This document shows, one piece after another, positions 5,594-7,389 of a DNA stretch of 7,389 nucleotides (positions are counted from its first letter, which is position 1; each line of letters starts with the position of its first letter). The stretch lies in assembly GCA_002314325.1 (NCBI GenBank), contig DCFC01000047.1:1-7389 (forward strand). The letters are read 5' to 3'. The DNA comes from Megamonas hypermegale. Lineage in GTDB: Bacteria > Bacillota > Negativicutes > Selenomonadales > Selenomonadaceae. Position numbers and translations under genes: made by a program. The notes beneath the pieces were generated by a model. The model worked only from the letters and a program-made list of their open reading frames with translations. It ran no database searches and was not told where the DNA came from.

Positions 5594-7258
5594 TCAAAGA
5601 TTGCAGAAAACTGCCGTTTCATAAGGTTTTAATGCAATTTTTTTGTTTTTTACGCTGTCCGAGCAGTTATTTTTGTAATTATTCAGGATACATTTGTAAG
5701 CGGAAAGGTCGTATGGAAGCTCGACTTCGCACTGTGTCGGATAAAAATTGCAGAGGACAATCAGTTTCTGTCCGTTGTAATTGCGTTCGTAGGCGAAAAC
5801 CTGTTTGTCGTCATGCAGCAGCGGTTTGATATCGCCGTAAGCGATTACGTCATACTGTTTGCGCAGTTTAATCAGCTGCTGATAATAGTAGAAAATGGAA
5901 TTGTCGTCGGCGAGATTGTTTTCCACGTTGATTTGCGCATAATTCGGTGCCGTTTCAATCCACGGCGTTCCGGTCGTGAAGCCGGCATGCGGCGAAGCGT
6001 TCCACTGCATCGGCGTGCGGGAATTGTCGCGGGAATGAACGTCGAGTATCATCAGTGCCTGCTCACGTGTCATGCCTTTATCGCGGAGAATTTGGTAATG
6101 GTTGAGACTTTCCACGTCGCGGTACTGCTCAATCGACTGGAAATGCGGATTGGTCATGCCGATTTCTTCACCCTGATAGATGTACGGCGTGCCGCGCAGC
6201 AGGTGAATTAAAGTAGCGAGCATTTTCGCCGAAATATCATGATGTTCTCCGTCGCTGCCGAAACGCGATACGACGCGCGGCTGGTCGTGATTGCACCAGA
6301 ACAGTGCATTCCAGGCGTTATGCTGCTGCATATTCGTCTGCCAGTCAAACAGAATATTTTTCAGCTTCATAAAATCGGTCGGCACGAGCACCCATTTTTC
6401 ATTGCCCATGAAATCGACTTTTAGATGGTGGAAATTAAATACCATAGTGAGTTCGCCCGTATCCGCTCCGGCATAGCGGTAGCAGTGCTCCATCGTCGTG
6501 CTGCTCATTTCGCCGACGGTGATGATGTCGGCATCTTTGGCAAAGGTATCCTGCGCCAGTTCATGCAGAAATTCGTGCACGCGCGGACCGTCCGTATAAT
6601 ACTGGCGACCGTCGCCGATAGAGGAGAAATCATCCTTGAACTCGCTCTTGCTGATTAAATTTACTACATCGAAGCGGAAGCCCTTAACGCCTTTTTTCAT
6701 CCAGAAGCGTACAACATTTTTCACTTCTTCGCGAAGCTCAGGATTTTCCCAGTTCAAATCGGCCTGCGATACGTCGAACAGATGCAGGTACCATTTGTCG
6801 AGATTTTCTACATATTCCCATGCCGGTCCGCCGAATTTGCTCTGCCAGTTCGTCGGCGGCACGCCTTCTTTTTTGCCGTCCTTGAAGAAAAAGTAGTCCA
6901 TGTATTTCTTATCGCCCGTCAGCGCTTTTTTAAACCATTCGCTTTCGGTGGAAACGTGGTTGAACACCATGTCGAACATCAGATAGATATTGCGCTTCTT
7001 CGCTTCGGCGATTAATTCCTCCACATCCGCCATCGTGCCGTAGGACGGGTCGATATTGTAATAATCGGCGATATCGTAGCCGTTGTCGTTCTGCGGCGAA
7101 ACGAAAAACGGAGTCAGCCAGATGTAGTCAACGCCGAGCTTTTGCAGATAGTCGAGCTTTGCCGTAACGCCCTTCAAATCGCCCGTACCGCTGCCAGTCG
7201 TATCATAGAAAGATTTAGGATAAATCTGGTAAATAACCTTTTTTTGAAAATCAGTCAT
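5594..7258 (-). CDS. treC: Trehalose-6-phosphate hydrolase (alpha,alpha-phosphotrehalase), GH13
   Basis: A cytoplasmic enzyme that splits trehalose 6-phosphate, made by PTS uptake of trehalose, into glucose and glucose 6-phosphate. The 554-residue length suits the family (the Bacillus enzyme is about 560 by recollection). The GH13 barrel motifs are intact: MVFNH (97-101), GFRFD with nucleophile D197, VGE with acid/base E250, and NHD with D325. Segments I associate with TreC/TreA rather than oligo-1,6-glucosidase are YTDGPRVHEFLHE (221-233), VGEMSSTT, FHHLKVDF (277-283) and KFGGPAWE (141-148). The start is ATG at 7258, nine bases after AGGA; an in-frame ATG three codons upstream abuts that ribosome site and is rejected. 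No trehalose PTS or treR regulator gene lies in the window; they may be upstream beyond the end, or elsewhere. The gene begins 58 bp inside the right repeat. Confidence 0.93.
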   Translation of the reverse strand: MTDFQKKVIYQIYPKSFYDTTGSGTGDLKGVTAKLDYLQKLGVDYIWLTPFFVSPQNDNGYDIADYYNIDPSYGTMADVEELIAEAKKRNIYLMFDMVFNHVSTESEWFKKALTGDKKYMDYFFFKDGKKEGVPPTNWQSKFGGPAWEYVENLDKWYLHLFDVSQADLNWENPELREEVKNVVRFWMKKGVKGFRFDVVNLISKSEFKDDFSSIGDGRQYYTDGPRVHEFLHELAQDTFAKDADIITVGEMSSTTMEHCYRYAGADTGELTMVFNFHHLKVDFMGNEKWVLVPTDFMKLKNILFDWQTNMQQHNAWNALFWCNHDQPRVVSRFGSDGEHHDISAKMLATLIHLLRGTPYIYQGEEIGMTNPHFQSIEQYRDVESLNHYQILRDKGMTREQALMILDVHSRDNSRTPMQWNASPHAGFTTGTPWIETAPNYAQINVENNLADDNSIFYYYQQLIKLRKQYDVIAYGDIKPLLHDDKQVFAYERNYNGQKLIVLCNFYPTQCEVELPYDLSAYKCILNNYKNNCSDSVKNKKIALKPYETAVFCNL

Positions 7259-7275
7259 AAAAATCATTCCTTTCC

Positions 7276-7297
7276 ATTTCTTTATTTTTAAAGAAAT
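7276..7297 (-). repeat. Perfect 8-bp inverted repeat upstream of treC
   Basis: ATTTCTTT (7276-7283) and AAAGAAAT (7290-7297) are exact reverse complements around a 6-base spacer, 18 bp upstream of the treC start. It could be a leader hairpin or an operator for a trehalose regulator. It does not match the Bacillus TreR operator as I recall it. In such AT-rich DNA, chance is also possible. Confidence 0.4.
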
Positions 7298-7316
7298 AAA
7301 ATTAGAGAAACTACCG

Positions 7317-7389
7317 GTTCGACGCAATATAAGGTAAAGAGAATTATTTATTAATTTATTTCTATATTGCGCCGGGCAATTTTTCTTTG
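7317..7389 (-). repeat. Right copy of the inverted, palindromic ~74-bp repeat
   Basis: This is the inverted partner of 1-74, with its outer end exactly at the window edge. Its stem arms are 7363-7374 (TATATTGCGCCG) and 7320-7331 (CGACGCAATATA), with a 31-base loop. The one difference in the stem becomes a G-U pair in RNA transcribed toward treC, so the hairpin is kept on that strand but would be an A-C mismatch in RNA from the other strand. The inner edge lies 58 bp from the treC start, much as the left copy lies 52 bp from mtaB. Confidence 0.85.
7326..7354 (-). promoter_or_regulatory. Possible promoter inside the right repeat, reading into treC
   Basis: On the minus strand TTAATA (7354-7349) and TATATT (7331-7326) are 17 bases apart, mirroring the pair in the left repeat. 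The -35 is weak. No better promoter for treC is visible in the window. Confidence 0.33.

Noticed and set aside
1..7389. A composite transposon bounded by terminal inverted repeats
   Set aside because: No transposase, integrase or resolvase is encoded, no target duplication can be seen, and the contents include rpsU, hup and mtaB in a normal housekeeping order.

Overview
The window holds eight complete protein genes in two convergent groups and looks like ordinary chromosomal DNA from an anaerobic, Gram-negative-type Firmicute. The gene order mtaB - HIT - rpsU - yqeY, and a YabN/MazG-type gene next to an HU gene, fit the class Negativicutes (Selenomonadales-like). This placement is an inference from gene order and protein resemblance; no search was run.

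Plus strand, 1-2661: a repeat (1-74), then mtaB (tRNA ms2t6A37 methylthiotransferase), a histidine-triad hydrolase, a strong sigma-70-type promoter, rpsU (ribosomal protein bS21) and yqeY (GatB/YqeY-domain protein). The group ends in a strong terminator that should work in both directions. These are translation and tRNA-modification functions.

Minus strand, 7389-2689, read right to left: a second copy of the repeat, treC (trehalose-6-phosphate hydrolase), a promoter followed by an intrinsic terminator, mazG (YabN-like methylase/nucleotide pyrophosphohydrolase fusion), a structured 206-bp gap, hup (HU DNA-binding protein), a terminator, and a short-chain dehydrogenase/reductase. mazG and hup are housekeeping genes. 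treC and the SDR look like metabolic or accessory genes placed beside them.

The least ordinary signals are non-coding. (1) The window begins and ends with inverted copies of one ~74-bp palindromic repeat. The copies are identical for the outermost 27 bp and about 89% identical overall, and each lies about 50-60 bp upstream of the first gene it faces. (2) The mazG-hup gap carries four alternating copies of one 9-base arm that can fold in mutually exclusive ways. (3) A promoter adjoining the treC stop codon sends transcription through an intrinsic terminator before mazG, as an attenuator would. (4) The rpsU and hup leaders each contain a sequence able to pair with their own ribosome binding site. 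I see no transposase, phage gene, CRISPR array, RNA gene or defence system. The evidence does not support a new multi-gene system; the interest lies in the repeat and the RNA-structure candidates.
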